NCBI RefSeq assembly: GCF_009928425.1 | Contig: NZ_JAABNS010000001.1 | Coordinates: forward strand, 2,976,001-3,040,000 | Length of the DNA stretch: 64,000 bases | Source of the DNA: Pseudarthrobacter sp. ATCC 49987 | GTDB taxonomy: Bacteria; Actinomycetota; Actinomycetes; Actinomycetales; Micrococcaceae | Direction of reading: 5' to 3' | Shown: piece after piece, positions 7,509 to 16,583 of the stretch | Numbering within the stretch: the stretch's first letter is position 1 | How the letters are laid out: each line of letters starts with the position of its first letter | Program-made: the position numbers and the translations under genes | The notes under the pieces: generated by a model | Databases searched by the model: none | What the model was told of the DNA's origin: nothing | Seen by the model: only the letters and a program-made list of their open reading frames with translations

Positions 7509-9044
7509 TTATTCCGGCGCAGCCCCCCTACGCACCAGCATCGCCTCGAGGTCCGACGCCGGGACGGGACGGCCGAAGTAGTAGCCCTGGCCGCTCGCGC
7601 AGCCCAGCCGGATCAGCTCGGCCGCCTGCTCCGCCGTCTCGATGCCCTCGGCAACAGCCGTGAGCCCGCAGGCGTGGATGAGGTGCAGCACCGCCTCGAC
7701 GAAGTTGCTCTGCTCCACGTCGGTGCCCAGCCCGTCGATCAGGCTCTTGTCGATCTTTACCACGTTGACCGGCAATTTCCGCAGGTAGCTGATGGACGAG
7801 TACCCGGTGCCGAAGTCGTCAATTTCCAGCTGGACGCCCAGGCGCCGCAGCCCGCTCAGGGAGTACTTGTCCACGTCCCCGCCGTTGACGGCCATGGACT
7901 CCGTCAACTCCACGATGAGGTTGGCGGCGTCCACTCCCGTTTCGCGGAGGATATCGCGGACATGTTCGATCAGATCCAGGTTTTGCAGCTCGGTGGTTGA
8001 GATGTTGACACGGACGTTGAATTTCCCGTCCGCGTTCAGTTCCTGCTGCCAGTGCCGCAGCTGGCGCACCGCGTTCTTCAGGACCCAGTGGCCAAGGTCC
8101 ACGATCATCCCTGTCTCTTCGGCCAGCGGGATGAACGAATCAGGCATCAGGAGCCCGCGTTCCGGGTGGTTCCAGCGCACCAGCGCCTCAACGCCTTCAA
8201 TCCTGCCGGTGGCCAGTTCCACCACCGGCTGGTAATGCAGCGTGAGCTGGTCCTGGCGGATCGCCTCGCGCATCTCAGTGATCATGACGCTCTGCAACCG
8301 GCGGGCATAGAGCAACGCCGGTTCGAACACCTTGATGCTGCTGTGCGGCTGGGCCTTGGCCGCGTACATCGCCGTGTCAGCTTCCATGACAAGATCATCG
8401 ACCGACTGCCCAGGCTCGGCCACCCGCAGTCCGATGCTGGTGCCGCAGGTAATACGCAGGTCCCCGACTTCCAGGCTCTCGCCGAGGGCCTTGAGGATCC
8501 TGTTGGCGACCCGTCGGGCCCGGACCAGGTTCGATTTCGGAAGCATAACGGCGAACTCGTCGCCGCCGAGGCGGGCGACGGTGTCCGTCTCCCGGACGGC
8601 ATTCTGGAGCCGTCGCGAGATCACCCGGAGGACGTCGTCGCCGGCGCTGTGTCCCAGCGTGTCGTTGATGCCTTTGAACGAGTCGAGATCCAGGACCAGC
8701 AGCGCCGGGGGCATTTCGCCCCGGGACGTCTCGGCAAGTGCGTGGCTGAGGACCGAGTTGAGCGCGGTCCTGTTGGCCAGCTGGGTCAGCGGGTCGGTCA
8801 GGGCCATCCGCTCGAGCTCAACCTGGGCGTCCCGCAACATCGCCGTTCGGCTTTCGACGCGCTCTTCAAGTTCCTGGTAAATGGTCTGCAGGTCGTCAGC
8901 CATCAGGTTGATCCCGGCAATGACCGCGGCGACGTCGTCCCTGGCGCCGGAGTGGGGAATCCTGGTCGTCAGGTCACCGCCCGCTATCCGGACGATGCCT
9001 TCGACGAGGGCGTGCAGCCTGGGGTCCGGAGGATCATTCTTCAC
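7509..9044 (-). CDS. GGDEF-EAL cyclic-di-GMP enzyme
   Basis: A 511-residue cytoplasmic protein. Residues 1-70 look like a HAMP/linker helix with a coiled coil (EELEERVESRTAMLRDAQ). The GGDEF domain (about 75-240) keeps an intact GGDEF active site and the DxxG-type metal Asp (LDLDSFKGINDTLGH), so diguanylate cyclase activity is possible. The EAL domain (about 255-505) keeps EALVRW, NIS, ELTES, DDFGTGYSS and AEGIE, so c-di-GMP phosphodiesterase activity is also possible. It overlaps the upstream STAS-like gene by 11 nt and is the last gene of the GT2 operon. The layout suggests local control of polysaccharide synthesis by c-di-GMP. No transmembrane segment was seen. Confidence 0.93.
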   Translation of the reverse strand: MKNDPPDPRLHALVEGIVRIAGGDLTTRIPHSGARDDVAAVIAGINLMADDLQTIYQELEERVESRTAMLRDAQVELERMALTDPLTQLANRTALNSVLSHALAETSRGEMPPALLVLDLDSFKGINDTLGHSAGDDVLRVISRRLQNAVRETDTVARLGGDEFAVMLPKSNLVRARRVANRILKALGESLEVGDLRITCGTSIGLRVAEPGQSVDDLVMEADTAMYAAKAQPHSSIKVFEPALLYARRLQSVMITEMREAIRQDQLTLHYQPVVELATGRIEGVEALVRWNHPERGLLMPDSFIPLAEETGMIVDLGHWVLKNAVRQLRHWQQELNADGKFNVRVNISTTELQNLDLIEHVRDILRETGVDAANLIVELTESMAVNGGDVDKYSLSGLRRLGVQLEIDDFGTGYSSISYLRKLPVNVVKIDKSLIDGLGTDVEQSNFVEAVLHLIHACGLTAVAEGIETAEQAAELIRLGCASGQGYYFGRPVPASDLEAMLVRRGAAPE

Positions 9045-9483
9045 TCGCGTACTGCCCTAACCAATCAATGGCCTCAGCCTCGGACGTGAAGAACCGCGCC
9101 GGGATGGACTCGGTCTTCGACCGCAGCAGGTAGTGCGCAATCACCCGGTCGACCGGGCTTTCGCCGACGAGCGCAAACGCGGACGCCGCGATCGAGGTGG
9201 AGTAGACGTGCCGTGCCTCGACGCTGACACCCACGACCCCCGTGATGACCAGCAGCACCGGCATGCGCCGGCCGTTCGCCAGGGCGCGGACCATGGCGCC
9301 GGCCGCTCGCGCCTCCGGACCGGCGATTTCCCCGTTGGCGGGAAGCGCGACCGCGATGATGCCGCCGTCGAGCATGCGGACGCCGATCGGCGCACCTGCG
9401 GGCGTCACCGCTGCCGCGCGAACAGCTCCCGCAGATTCGTCTGGTATCCGCTCATCGGGCCCGGCAAGGGCATCGACGCTCAC
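9034..9483 (-). CDS. STAS/SpoIIAA-like small protein
   Basis: A 149-residue soluble protein. After a disordered 35-residue start, an alternating strand-helix pattern follows (IIAVALPANGEI, MPVLLVITGVVGVSVEARHVYS) and the C-terminal ARFFTSEAEAIDWL, the typical ending of STAS/SpoIIAA-like folds in which a residue pattern FxxExxAxxWL closes the domain. Such proteins usually bind partners or sense lipids or nucleotides rather than catalyse. It overlaps the GT2 gene by 4 nt upstream and the GGDEF-EAL gene by 11 nt downstream, so it is likely translationally coupled and may connect c-di-GMP to polysaccharide synthesis. The fold call is moderate; the role is unknown. Confidence 0.62.
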   Translation of the reverse strand: MSVDALAGPDERIPDESAGAVRAAAVTPAGAPIGVRMLDGGIIAVALPANGEIAGPEARAAGAMVRALANGRRMPVLLVITGVVGVSVEARHVYSTSIAASAFALVGESPVDRVIAHYLLRSKTESIPARFFTSEAEAIDWLGQYASEE

Positions 9484-11825
9484 CGGACGGCAATTCGACG
9501 ACGGCGGTCGGTTGACCCGCGGAGGTCCCGGTTTAGCCGGCGGTCGCCATGGTAAAGAATGGTCTCCCAGTCGACTTCCTCGGCTGTTTTCTCAACCACG
9601 AGACTCTCCTTTGCTTTCTTGGGCCGCGGACTGACGTACAGCCAGTTGACCATACCGAGGAACACATCCACCACAGAGTTGCGCACGCCGATGTAGGCCC
9701 GGATTGCCCCGGCCGCCAGGACGGCGTTCAGCGAGGCGAATGCCACGTTGCCCCAGTTTCCCAGCTGGGCATCACGCCAGACGGTCAAGAGGGAGAACGC
9801 GACGATCGCGTAGGGGGTGAGGACGTAGATGGCCGGGGCCGCCGTGCGGTCCTTGACCTTGGGTGTGCGGGCAAACGGAATCTTGTCGCCGGTGACGGCC
9901 TGCTGCAGCGACTTGAGTACGCCGGCAAGGTTCACCGGAAGCAGCACCAGGTTGAAGCCGTAGATCCGCAGGATGTCGCTGAAGCGGTGCCCGCAGTCCC
10001 GCAGATCGCTGCCCATGGCCAGGAAGTAGGGCAGCGCGGCGAGGAAGACGATGGGGCTCAGCAGCCGGCTGTCGTAGGGGTAGGCCAGCAGGAAGAGCAG
10101 GCCGAAGCTCGCCCAGGCGATGGACGCCATGTAGTTCACCCGCAGGAGGACTTCCCGGAACAGGATCTTGCGGCGGTCGGAACGGCTCTGGAGGAGCTGG
10201 GCCCAAAGCTTGGGCAGGATCAGCAGGCCGCCGTTGGCCCAGCGGCGGCGCTGGACCACCAGCGAGCCGAAGTCAGGCGGTGTGGCGCTGTAGCTGAGGC
10301 GCTCCGGGTAGTTCACCAGGGTCCAGCCGTGCTGGCCGAGGTCGATGCTGGATTCTGTGTCCTCGATGACCGTGCGGTCCTGGATGTACGTCCGGATTTC
10401 GAAGGCACCGTTGGTCTCCACTTCAACAATGTCCTCCAGGGCCCGCTTGCGGATGACGGCATTCGCGCCGACCCAGAAAGTGGCCCCGTAGTAGGTCATT
10501 CCCTGGTGGAGGATGTGCTGGATGTCGGTGGTGGCGCCTGCGACGCGCTCGATCCGGGTGGGCGCCCCGCGGAAAGAGGAGTACGGAGTCTGGGTCACGG
10601 CGACCTGCTCGTTGCCGGCCGATTCCAGGAAGTAGACCAGGCGGAGGCAGTAGTCGCGCAGAAGGAGCGAGTCGGCGTCGAGGGTCAGGAGGTAGGTGGT
10701 GTCCGGGAAATCCAGGATCCGGTCAGTGCCTTCAAATTCCGCGTCGCGCTCGACTTTGCGCAGGACCACGCCGTCGGCGGTGGCCTCTTCCCGCCAGGAG
10801 TGTCCCATCAGGGAAATGTAGGCATTGAGGTTCATCGCCTTGTTGGCCTCGTGGGAGAGGCTCGCGTACGTCTTCCGCTCGAACGTTTCGGTGGAGACGT
10901 TGAAGATCCAGGTCAGGCGGAGGTACAGCTCTTCGCACCGGGACCAGGATGGCGAGGTCTTCTGCGCCAGGGCTGCGTTCAGGCCGACGAGGACGAGCCG
11001 CAGTTCGCGGGCCAGACCCATGAGGACAAGGTCCACGAAGAACTCGTCGACGTGGTCTTCCACCTGCTCGCCGGCTGCCATTGCCTCCAGCCAATCCGCG
11101 GCGGCCTCATACTCGGCGATCAGCGATGCCAGCTCGGCGGGTTCGTTCCGGGGGTCCGTCTTGGCCCGGCGACGGGCGTCCGCCAGGGCGGCGTTGAACC
11201 GGGCCGCGGGAACGCCCATCGCAGCGGAGATTTCTGCCGTCAGCGCCCGGGTTTTTTCCAGCTTGGCGAGGTCCCCGGGGTCCGTGGGGTTGGGCGGATC
11301 GTCGACCAGCAGCACAACTTTGAGATCGGGGAACTCCTGCAGGGCGGCGGACCACAGCGTGGCCCGCACCACTTGGGGCTCTTCGGCATAGGAGGGGACC
11401 AGCACCGTAATGCCTTCGGCATATTCGGCGAAGTGGCGATCCAATTCTCCGCGCGGAACCCGGGAATGGTCCCGGAATCGATAAAGGGCACCTTGCCGGG
11501 CCATCAAGTACATGAGCGCCGAAAATGTCAGGAATGTTACGACAATCAGGTACGAGACCGTCTCAAATTGGAACCTGAACCCGGCATTCGGGTTATCGGC
11601 CAGCTCCCGCAGAATGGTCGTAATGACGTAGCTGACCCACGCGAGCAGGGTCGTAAGAATTCCCAGCCGGCCGAGAATTATCTTCCGGCGTGACGGCCGC
11701 GGGTGAACGATCGAAAGCGGCTCGGAGCGCCTTTCAGCCCCCCACTGGCGGCGGCGCACCACGTCTTTTTCCCCGGTGGAGACGCTTTCTGCGTCAGGGA
11801 GCGGCAAGACTAGCTGATCAGACAT
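9480..11825 (-). CDS. Membrane GT2 polysaccharide synthase (cellulose synthase-like)
   Basis: A 781-residue family 2 processive glycosyltransferase. Two N-terminal helices (ILGRLGILTTLLAWVSYVI; SYLIVVTFLTFSALMYLM) precede the catalytic domain with the conserved Asp motifs (LLVDDPPNP, LTLDADSLLL), a TED-like acidic patch (IEDTESS) and the acceptor-binding QRRRW. About five C-terminal helices follow, giving the BcsA/hyaluronan-synthase topology. A helical insertion of about 130 residues (after TAEISAAMGV) splits the first catalytic part and is unusual. No PilZ domain is visible. The ATG at 11825 (MSDQLVLPLPD) is preferred to upstream starts. It heads the operon with the STAS-like and GGDEF-EAL genes and is divergent from a GH18 gene. 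The polymer is unknown. Confidence 0.85.
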   Translation of the reverse strand: MSDQLVLPLPDAESVSTGEKDVVRRRQWGAERRSEPLSIVHPRPSRRKIILGRLGILTTLLAWVSYVITTILRELADNPNAGFRFQFETVSYLIVVTFLTFSALMYLMARQGALYRFRDHSRVPRGELDRHFAEYAEGITVLVPSYAEEPQVVRATLWSAALQEFPDLKVVLLVDDPPNPTDPGDLAKLEKTRALTAEISAAMGVPAARFNAALADARRRAKTDPRNEPAELASLIAEYEAAADWLEAMAAGEQVEDHVDEFFVDLVLMGLARELRLVLVGLNAALAQKTSPSWSRCEELYLRLTWIFNVSTETFERKTYASLSHEANKAMNLNAYISLMGHSWREEATADGVVLRKVERDAEFEGTDRILDFPDTTYLLTLDADSLLLRDYCLRLVYFLESAGNEQVAVTQTPYSSFRGAPTRIERVAGATTDIQHILHQGMTYYGATFWVGANAVIRKRALEDIVEVETNGAFEIRTYIQDRTVIEDTESSIDLGQHGWTLVNYPERLSYSATPPDFGSLVVQRRRWANGGLLILPKLWAQLLQSRSDRRKILFREVLLRVNYMASIAWASFGLLFLLAYPYDSRLLSPIVFLAALPYFLAMGSDLRDCGHRFSDILRIYGFNLVLLPVNLAGVLKSLQQAVTGDKIPFARTPKVKDRTAAPAIYVLTPYAIVAFSLLTVWRDAQLGNWGNVAFASLNAVLAAGAIRAYIGVRNSVVDVFLGMVNWLYVSPRPKKAKESLVVEKTAEEVDWETILYHGDRRLNRDLRGSTDRRRRIAVR

Positions 11826-12027
11826 TGGTCCCCATAGACTGCAAAGTCGCTGTTTGAACGCGCGCATGTGTAACACAGCGCCCGGCGCACCGGAAAGTTC
11901 CAGTGGTGCCCTTAGGATAATGCAAGGTCAGACCGTTGCCGGACATCAGACACTCTGGAATATGACGCGCTGATCCCGATGGCCGGCGTGTGCCCGGCGG
12001 TTCACAATAAAGTCATAAGGGGGCCCT

Positions 12028-13632
12028 GTGTCCGCAAGATTCCCAGGCCGTAAATTATCGCTCGTCCGGCTGGGCGTTCTCACCGGTGTCGTCGTGGCGG
12101 TCACCGCCGGCGGCGTGACCGCGTGGGGCAACTTCAAGGACGTCAGGGCAGCACAGGCTATTCCGTCCATTTTCTCCGGATATGTGGACGTTACGGCGAC
12201 TCCACGCTACGCCTTCGAGGACCCGGTATCCAAGGAGGCGGAGAAAGTACTGCTGTCCTTTATCGTGTCGGACGCCGGTGATGCGTGCACGCCGAGCTGG
12301 GGCGCCGCCTATTCCCTTGACGAGGCAGGGTCTGCCCTGGACCTGGACCGGAGGGTTGCCCGGCTCCAGCAGCTGGGCGGGACAGTTGCTATCTCCTTCG
12401 GCGGCCTGATCAACAACGAACTTGCCACGGGCTGCACTGACCCGGGCAAGCTGCAGGCCGCGTACCGCGCCGTGGTGGACCGGTACAACGTCAGCAGCAT
12501 CGATCTGGACATCGAGGGCGGCGCCCTCAGCGATGTCGCCTCCCTGGACCGCCGCGCGGCAGCGGTAGCGGCACTCCAGAAGGACCGCCGCGGAAGCGGG
12601 AAGGACCTCGATGTCTGGCTGACCCTGCCGGCGGACCCCAACGGTTTGACGACGGCGGGCACCGACGCCGTGCGCCGGACGATCGCCTCGGGGACCGATC
12701 TCGCCGGGGTGAACATCATGACGATGGACTACGGCGGAAGCCGGCTCCCGGACCGTTCGATGTACGAGAATGCCGTCTCGGCGGCCGAGGCCACCCACCG
12801 GCAGCTCACCAGCCTGTACCAGGATGCCGGCAGCGAGCTGGGCAGCGAGACCGTGTGGCGCAAGATCGGGCTGACGCCGATGATCGGCCAGAACGACATT
12901 GCCGGTGAAATCTTCACCCTCAAGGACGCGGAGGAACTCAGCGGATACGCGAGCGCCAAGGGCGTCGGCAGACTGTCCATGTGGTCCCTGAACCGTGACC
13001 GGACCTGCAGCCCGAACTACCCCGATGTCAAGAAGGTGTCCGACGGCTGCAGCGGCGTCGAGCAGGGCGCAGCCACGTTTGCCACCATCCTCGGCGCCGG
13101 CGTCGCAGCTTCCCCGGGCGCAACCGGGAACACCGCAACCCCGCCGGAGTCATCGGTACAGCCCACACGGGCACCCGCAGCGGCCGATGATCCCTCCACC
13201 AGCCCGTATCCGGTCTGGAACGAAGGCACTGCCTACACAACCGGCGAGCGGATCGTCTGGCACTCCAACGTCTATGAGGCCAAGTGGTGGACGCGGAACG
13301 AAGCCCCGGACAACCCCGTCCTCCAAGGCGCCGCAACCCCCTGGCGGATCATCGGCCCGGTCCTGCCCGGTGACAGGCCGACCCCGCAGCTGACCGCCCC
13401 CGCCGGCACCGCGCCCCAATGGGAACCGGCCAAGGTCTACCGCAAGAGCGACCGTGTGCTCTTCGAGGGCCGGGTTTACGAAGCAAAGTGGTGGAACCAG
13501 ACGGACAGCCCCGAGGCTGCGATGCAGGGTGCACCCGAGTCGCCGTGGACTAAGCTTCGCGATGAGGAGCTGTTGAAGCTGATGGCGGCGGCGTCCGCGT
13601 CGCCCGCCGCGTCCCCGACGCCGACGCCGTAA
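12028..13632 (+). CDS. Secreted GH18-family protein with two CBM5/12-like modules
   Basis: A 534-residue exported protein. GTG at 12028 has an AAGGGGG ribosome-binding site; residues 10-40 are a signal anchor or signal peptide (SLVRLGVLTGVVVAVTAGG). The catalytic part (about 45-360) has the GH18 strand motif SSIDLDIEGG, whose final Glu is the usual catalytic acid, plus MTMDYGG and MWSLNRD strands. Two C-terminal repeats (about 395-440 and 460-510) share the chitin-binding aromatic pattern W-x2-G/K-x-AY/VY...VYEAKWW. GH18 enzymes cut chitin or related GlcNAc polymers. It is divergent from a GT2 synthase, so it might trim that polymer, or simply feed on environmental chitin. A Ser/Pro/Ala tail ends the protein. 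Confidence 0.88.
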   Translation: MSARFPGRKLSLVRLGVLTGVVVAVTAGGVTAWGNFKDVRAAQAIPSIFSGYVDVTATPRYAFEDPVSKEAEKVLLSFIVSDAGDACTPSWGAAYSLDEAGSALDLDRRVARLQQLGGTVAISFGGLINNELATGCTDPGKLQAAYRAVVDRYNVSSIDLDIEGGALSDVASLDRRAAAVAALQKDRRGSGKDLDVWLTLPADPNGLTTAGTDAVRRTIASGTDLAGVNIMTMDYGGSRLPDRSMYENAVSAAEATHRQLTSLYQDAGSELGSETVWRKIGLTPMIGQNDIAGEIFTLKDAEELSGYASAKGVGRLSMWSLNRDRTCSPNYPDVKKVSDGCSGVEQGAATFATILGAGVAASPGATGNTATPPESSVQPTRAPAAADDPSTSPYPVWNEGTAYTTGERIVWHSNVYEAKWWTRNEAPDNPVLQGAATPWRIIGPVLPGDRPTPQLTAPAGTAPQWEPAKVYRKSDRVLFEGRVYEAKWWNQTDSPEAAMQGAPESPWTKLRDEELLKLMAAASASPAASPTPTP

Positions 13633-13648
13633 AGACCGGCATGCGCAA

Positions 13649-13689
13649 CCGGGGGCCATGGGGAGGGAAGTTGTCCCCATGGCCCCCGG
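13649..13689 (+). terminator. Strong hairpin after GH18 gene
   Basis: A perfect 16-bp stem (13649-13664 with 13674-13689) and a 9-nt loop, 16 nt after the GH18 stop codon. There is no T-run, as is common for actinobacterial terminators, so the terminator call rests on position and stem strength. Confidence 0.6.
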
Positions 13690-13760
13690 CTATCCCCGGC
13701 TGTAGCGTGCCTCTCATTGCTGGTTGAGCCTTCGACCGGTTCGAACCGAAGGTCTCCGAC

Positions 13761-14669
13761 ATGCCAGATTCTGCAGTGATACCCGGGACAACCACCTACC
13801 GGATGTCCAGCCTCGCCTGGGCCATGGCCGTGCAGAGCGCCACGGAAACGCTGCGGCTCGAAGACGGCGTCGACCTGGCCGGCTCCACTCCCGGACCGGG
13901 GGCCGCCATCCTGGCGGGGCTGGACGACCTGACCCGGGCCGGAATCGCCCGCGAGCTGAACACCGCCGGGATAACGGACTCCGCCGGAAGAATCCGGCCG
14001 CAGTGGCTGCAGGCGCTGGGCCAGGGTGCAACAGCGCCGATCCGGCTGAGCCTGGTGGCACGCTCCGCCGGCGCCTCGACGCATTGCCGGGTGAACCTCT
14101 TCGATGGCCGCGGGCTCGCCGTCGAATTTACCCGCCCGGTCGCCACAGCCGCGGACGGAAAGGTCGCCGCGGCCAGCGTCGCCGACGCCGTCACCGTCAC
14201 CCTGCTGCCGGAGGCGGTCCTGTGGCCGGTGATGGCCCGGTCGATGCCCCCGTTCCCGGAACTAACCACCGGGGCAGCGGGCCCGGACGCCGGCTCCGCG
14301 GATTCCGGTCCGGTTCCCGGACGGGACGGCGGGAAGACCACGCTCTCGGCAGCCGACGCCACCGCACTGGCCCGCGGCGGGTCCGACGATATTCCCCCGG
14401 GCGTCGCCGCCGCCGTGGCCGCGGCGAAAGCCACGGTCTACCTGGATGTGCAGTCCCAGGCAGCCGGCACCGGGTTGCCGTACCGCGCGGCCGGAGTCTG
14501 GGCGCTGTCCGACAGCTTGTATTCCGTCCGCACCACCGGGCCTGCCGGGGCACGCCGCCTGGTGATGGTGGAAGCGGCGAGCGGCGACATCGCCCGCCAG
14601 CTTGTCTGGCACACGGTCGGCGCCCACGAATTCCTGGCCCGCCGCACCAGCGCGGAGCCGGCATCATGA
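13761..14669 (+). CDS. EspG-like type VII secretion accessory protein
   Basis: A 302-residue soluble protein. The stretch from about 50 to 120 (RELNTAGITDSAGRIRPQW followed by strand-rich segments and RVNLFDGRGLAVEF) resembles EspG, the cytoplasmic chaperone of ESX substrates, which has a short helical entry domain and then a long beta-sheet domain. Residues about 165-215 are a low-complexity Gly/Asp/Ser linker not typical of EspG. It overlaps the downstream WXG-hydrolase gene by 4 nt (ATGA), which fits a chaperone made with its client. The family call is from pattern only and is tentative; no ESX core ATPase or membrane gene is in the window. Confidence 0.5.
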   Translation: MPDSAVIPGTTTYRMSSLAWAMAVQSATETLRLEDGVDLAGSTPGPGAAILAGLDDLTRAGIARELNTAGITDSAGRIRPQWLQALGQGATAPIRLSLVARSAGASTHCRVNLFDGRGLAVEFTRPVATAADGKVAAASVADAVTVTLLPEAVLWPVMARSMPPFPELTTGAAGPDAGSADSGPVPGRDGGKTTLSAADATALARGGSDDIPPGVAAAVAAAKATVYLDVQSQAAGTGLPYRAAGVWALSDSLYSVRTTGPAGARRLVMVEAASGDIARQLVWHTVGAHEFLARRTSAEPAS

Positions 14670-16132
14670 GCCTGCACGGAATGGACCTGGCGCAAGGTGA
14701 GCAGCTTGCCAGGGAACTCACGCGTGCCAGCCAGCGCTTCGCGCAGCTGAGCGGGCAATTGACACCGTTCATCACCGCCGCCCCGTGGCGGGGGCCCGAT
14801 GGCGAGCAGTTCCGCAGCGACTGGAAGGCCCACAGCAGGATGCTGCTGGCCACCTCGGACGCGTTGCGGACAGCCTCTGACGCCGTACGGGAAAATGTCC
14901 GCCAGCAGCAGGACGCCAGCTCCGGACACACCGGTGCCGCCCAGCCCGGCGGCGGCAACGCGGTGGCCACCCTCATTGGCAGCTTCCTGGCGGATGCCGG
15001 CGAAGCTGCCGGCGACCTGTGGGACGGAACCGGTGAAATCATCGACACCGTCGGCGGCAAGGTCAGCGACGGCCTGGGCTGGCTGGCACACCAGGCCTCC
15101 GGGGCAGTATCCAATCTGGGCGACGCGGGCGGCGACGTGTTTGACGGGCTGGGCGACATGGGCGGCCTGGGCTGGGATTTCCTCAGCACGGGCGAGCCGC
15201 CGTCGATCACCGAACTGCTCGCAGGCGGAACGGGGCTGCTGGCCGCCGGGATGAACGCCAGCGTCGCCCTGTCCACCGGCGGGTTCATCCACCCGCACAT
15301 CCTCGATGACGGTTCGCCGGTGGCCGGTGACCCGCAAACCCTGGGCGTCGGCCCGGACCCGGCGCAGAACGGCCACCGCAGCACCCCCGTGCCCAGCAGC
15401 CTCGCACAGATCATGGGAGGAGTCACGGCGGCCTACGACGACGGCGGCAAGGCCGGGACGCCCGACGCGGCAGTCCGGATTACGGCCGTGGACAAGGGCA
15501 ACGGGCCGGCGTACATCGTGACCATCCCGGGCACCTCGGAGTGGAACGTTCGCTCGGGCTCCAACCCCATGGATACCGTGGGGAATTTGTCCTCCGCGGC
15601 CGGCAACATGTCAACGGCTTCGCAGGCCGTCGAGATGGCGATGCGGCAGGCCGGGATTCCAAGTGGCGCGCCGGTCATGCTGGTGGGGCACTCACAGGGC
15701 GGGATGACTGCCGCCAACCTTGCGGCTGACCCGGAATTCCGGAGCCGCTTCAACGTCACCAATGTCATGACCTACGGCTCCCCGATCGACTCGACCCGCA
15801 TCCCCAGCGACGTGAAGACACTCGCGTTGCAGCACCCGTTCGACGTCGTGCCACGCCTGGATCTTGGCAACTCAAAGCCCGGGGGCCCTGTCCCGTTTCC
15901 CTGGGAAAGCAGTAACGGCGCCACCGTCGTGACCCTCCCCAGCCCGCCCGGCTCCGGAATGGGCGACGTTGTGGCCAATCACGACTACAACGCTTACGTC
16001 ACATCCGTCGAGGCCAACGAATCGTCGGGTGCCCTCGCTGCCTACCGGAATGAGCCGTCAACCCAGGCGTTCATCACGGCTGAACCCAGCCAGGTCCGGT
16101 CAACGACATCCGGCATCGGCCGAAAAGAATAG
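14666..16132 (+). CDS. WXG100-fused alpha/beta-hydrolase, likely type VII effector
   Basis: A 488-residue protein. The N-terminus (about 1-90) is a WXG100-like helical hairpin with WRGPDGEQF at the turn. The middle (about 100-215) is Gly/Asp-rich. The C-terminal half is an alpha/beta hydrolase with the nucleophile elbow GHSQGG near residue 340 and strand/turn elements consistent with a lipase-type Ser-Asp-His triad (candidate Asp in HPFDVVPRLD, candidate His in VANHDYN). WXG100-effector fusions are exported by ESX/type VII systems. The hydrolase could act on lipid or ester bonds outside the cell. ATG at 14666 overlaps the previous stop by 4 nt. A lipoprotein gene follows 9 nt after the stop. 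Confidence 0.72.
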   Translation: MSLHGMDLAQGEQLARELTRASQRFAQLSGQLTPFITAAPWRGPDGEQFRSDWKAHSRMLLATSDALRTASDAVRENVRQQQDASSGHTGAAQPGGGNAVATLIGSFLADAGEAAGDLWDGTGEIIDTVGGKVSDGLGWLAHQASGAVSNLGDAGGDVFDGLGDMGGLGWDFLSTGEPPSITELLAGGTGLLAAGMNASVALSTGGFIHPHILDDGSPVAGDPQTLGVGPDPAQNGHRSTPVPSSLAQIMGGVTAAYDDGGKAGTPDAAVRITAVDKGNGPAYIVTIPGTSEWNVRSGSNPMDTVGNLSSAAGNMSTASQAVEMAMRQAGIPSGAPVMLVGHSQGGMTAANLAADPEFRSRFNVTNVMTYGSPIDSTRIPSDVKTLALQHPFDVVPRLDLGNSKPGGPVPFPWESSNGATVVTLPSPPGSGMGDVVANHDYNAYVTSVEANESSGALAAYRNEPSTQAFITAEPSQVRSTTSGIGRKE

Positions 16133-16141
16133 AGTCGAAAC

Positions 16142-16546
16142 ATGCGAAAGATCTTCACCGCACTGACCGTGGGTCTGCTGGCCATGGTCCTGTCGGGTTG
16201 CGGGGCAAACCCGGGAACCTCGGACACTGACTATGCTGCCAAGTACAAAGCGGCGGTCGAGTCGCTGGCTCACGTGGCCGCGGTGGACGCCAGCTACAAG
16301 TCCTCCGGCGGCATGGGCCGCAGCGGTGACGTCTTCATGCATGCCGACACCTCGGACCGGGAAACAATGATGGGCGTGCTCCGGGATGCCTTCCCGGCGA
16401 TTGTGGACGCCGCAGCCGGCGACCCGGAAGTGAACCTGGCAATCCAGGTGATTTCTGCCGATGGAGCGTCGGCGGTCTCGCCCGCCGATCTGGGGTATTC
16501 CGGGACCGGGTCTTTGAGCAGTTACCGGACATTCCTCGGCAAATAG
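16142..16546 (+). CDS. Small lipoprotein, unknown
   Basis: A 134-residue protein with a lipoprotein signal: basic start (MRK), hydrophobic core and lipobox LSGC at residues 17-20, so it should be anchored to the outer face of the membrane. The mature domain (about 110 residues) has mixed helix and strand and shows GDPEVNLAIQVIS near its end; I do not recognise the family. It begins 9 nt after the WXG-hydrolase stop and ends the operon. A cell-surface lipoprotein beside an exported hydrolase is a reasonable candidate for an immunity or anchoring partner, but nothing in the sequence proves that. Confidence 0.72.
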   Translation: MRKIFTALTVGLLAMVLSGCGANPGTSDTDYAAKYKAAVESLAHVAAVDASYKSSGGMGRSGDVFMHADTSDRETMMGVLRDAFPAIVDAAAGDPEVNLAIQVISADGASAVSPADLGYSGTGSLSSYRTFLGK

Positions 16547-16583
16547 GCGTTTCCGGGACACCATTCCGGGGGCGCGGCTCGGG

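Noticed and set aside
9549..11693. 714-residue plus-strand frame opposite the GT2 gene
   Set aside because: Shadow frame with no domains, opposite a clear GT2 enzyme with QRRRW and Asp motifs.
14438..15376. 312-residue minus-strand frame opposite the WXG-hydrolase
   Set aside because: Antisense shadow; the plus-strand gene has the GHSQGG motif and a WXG domain.
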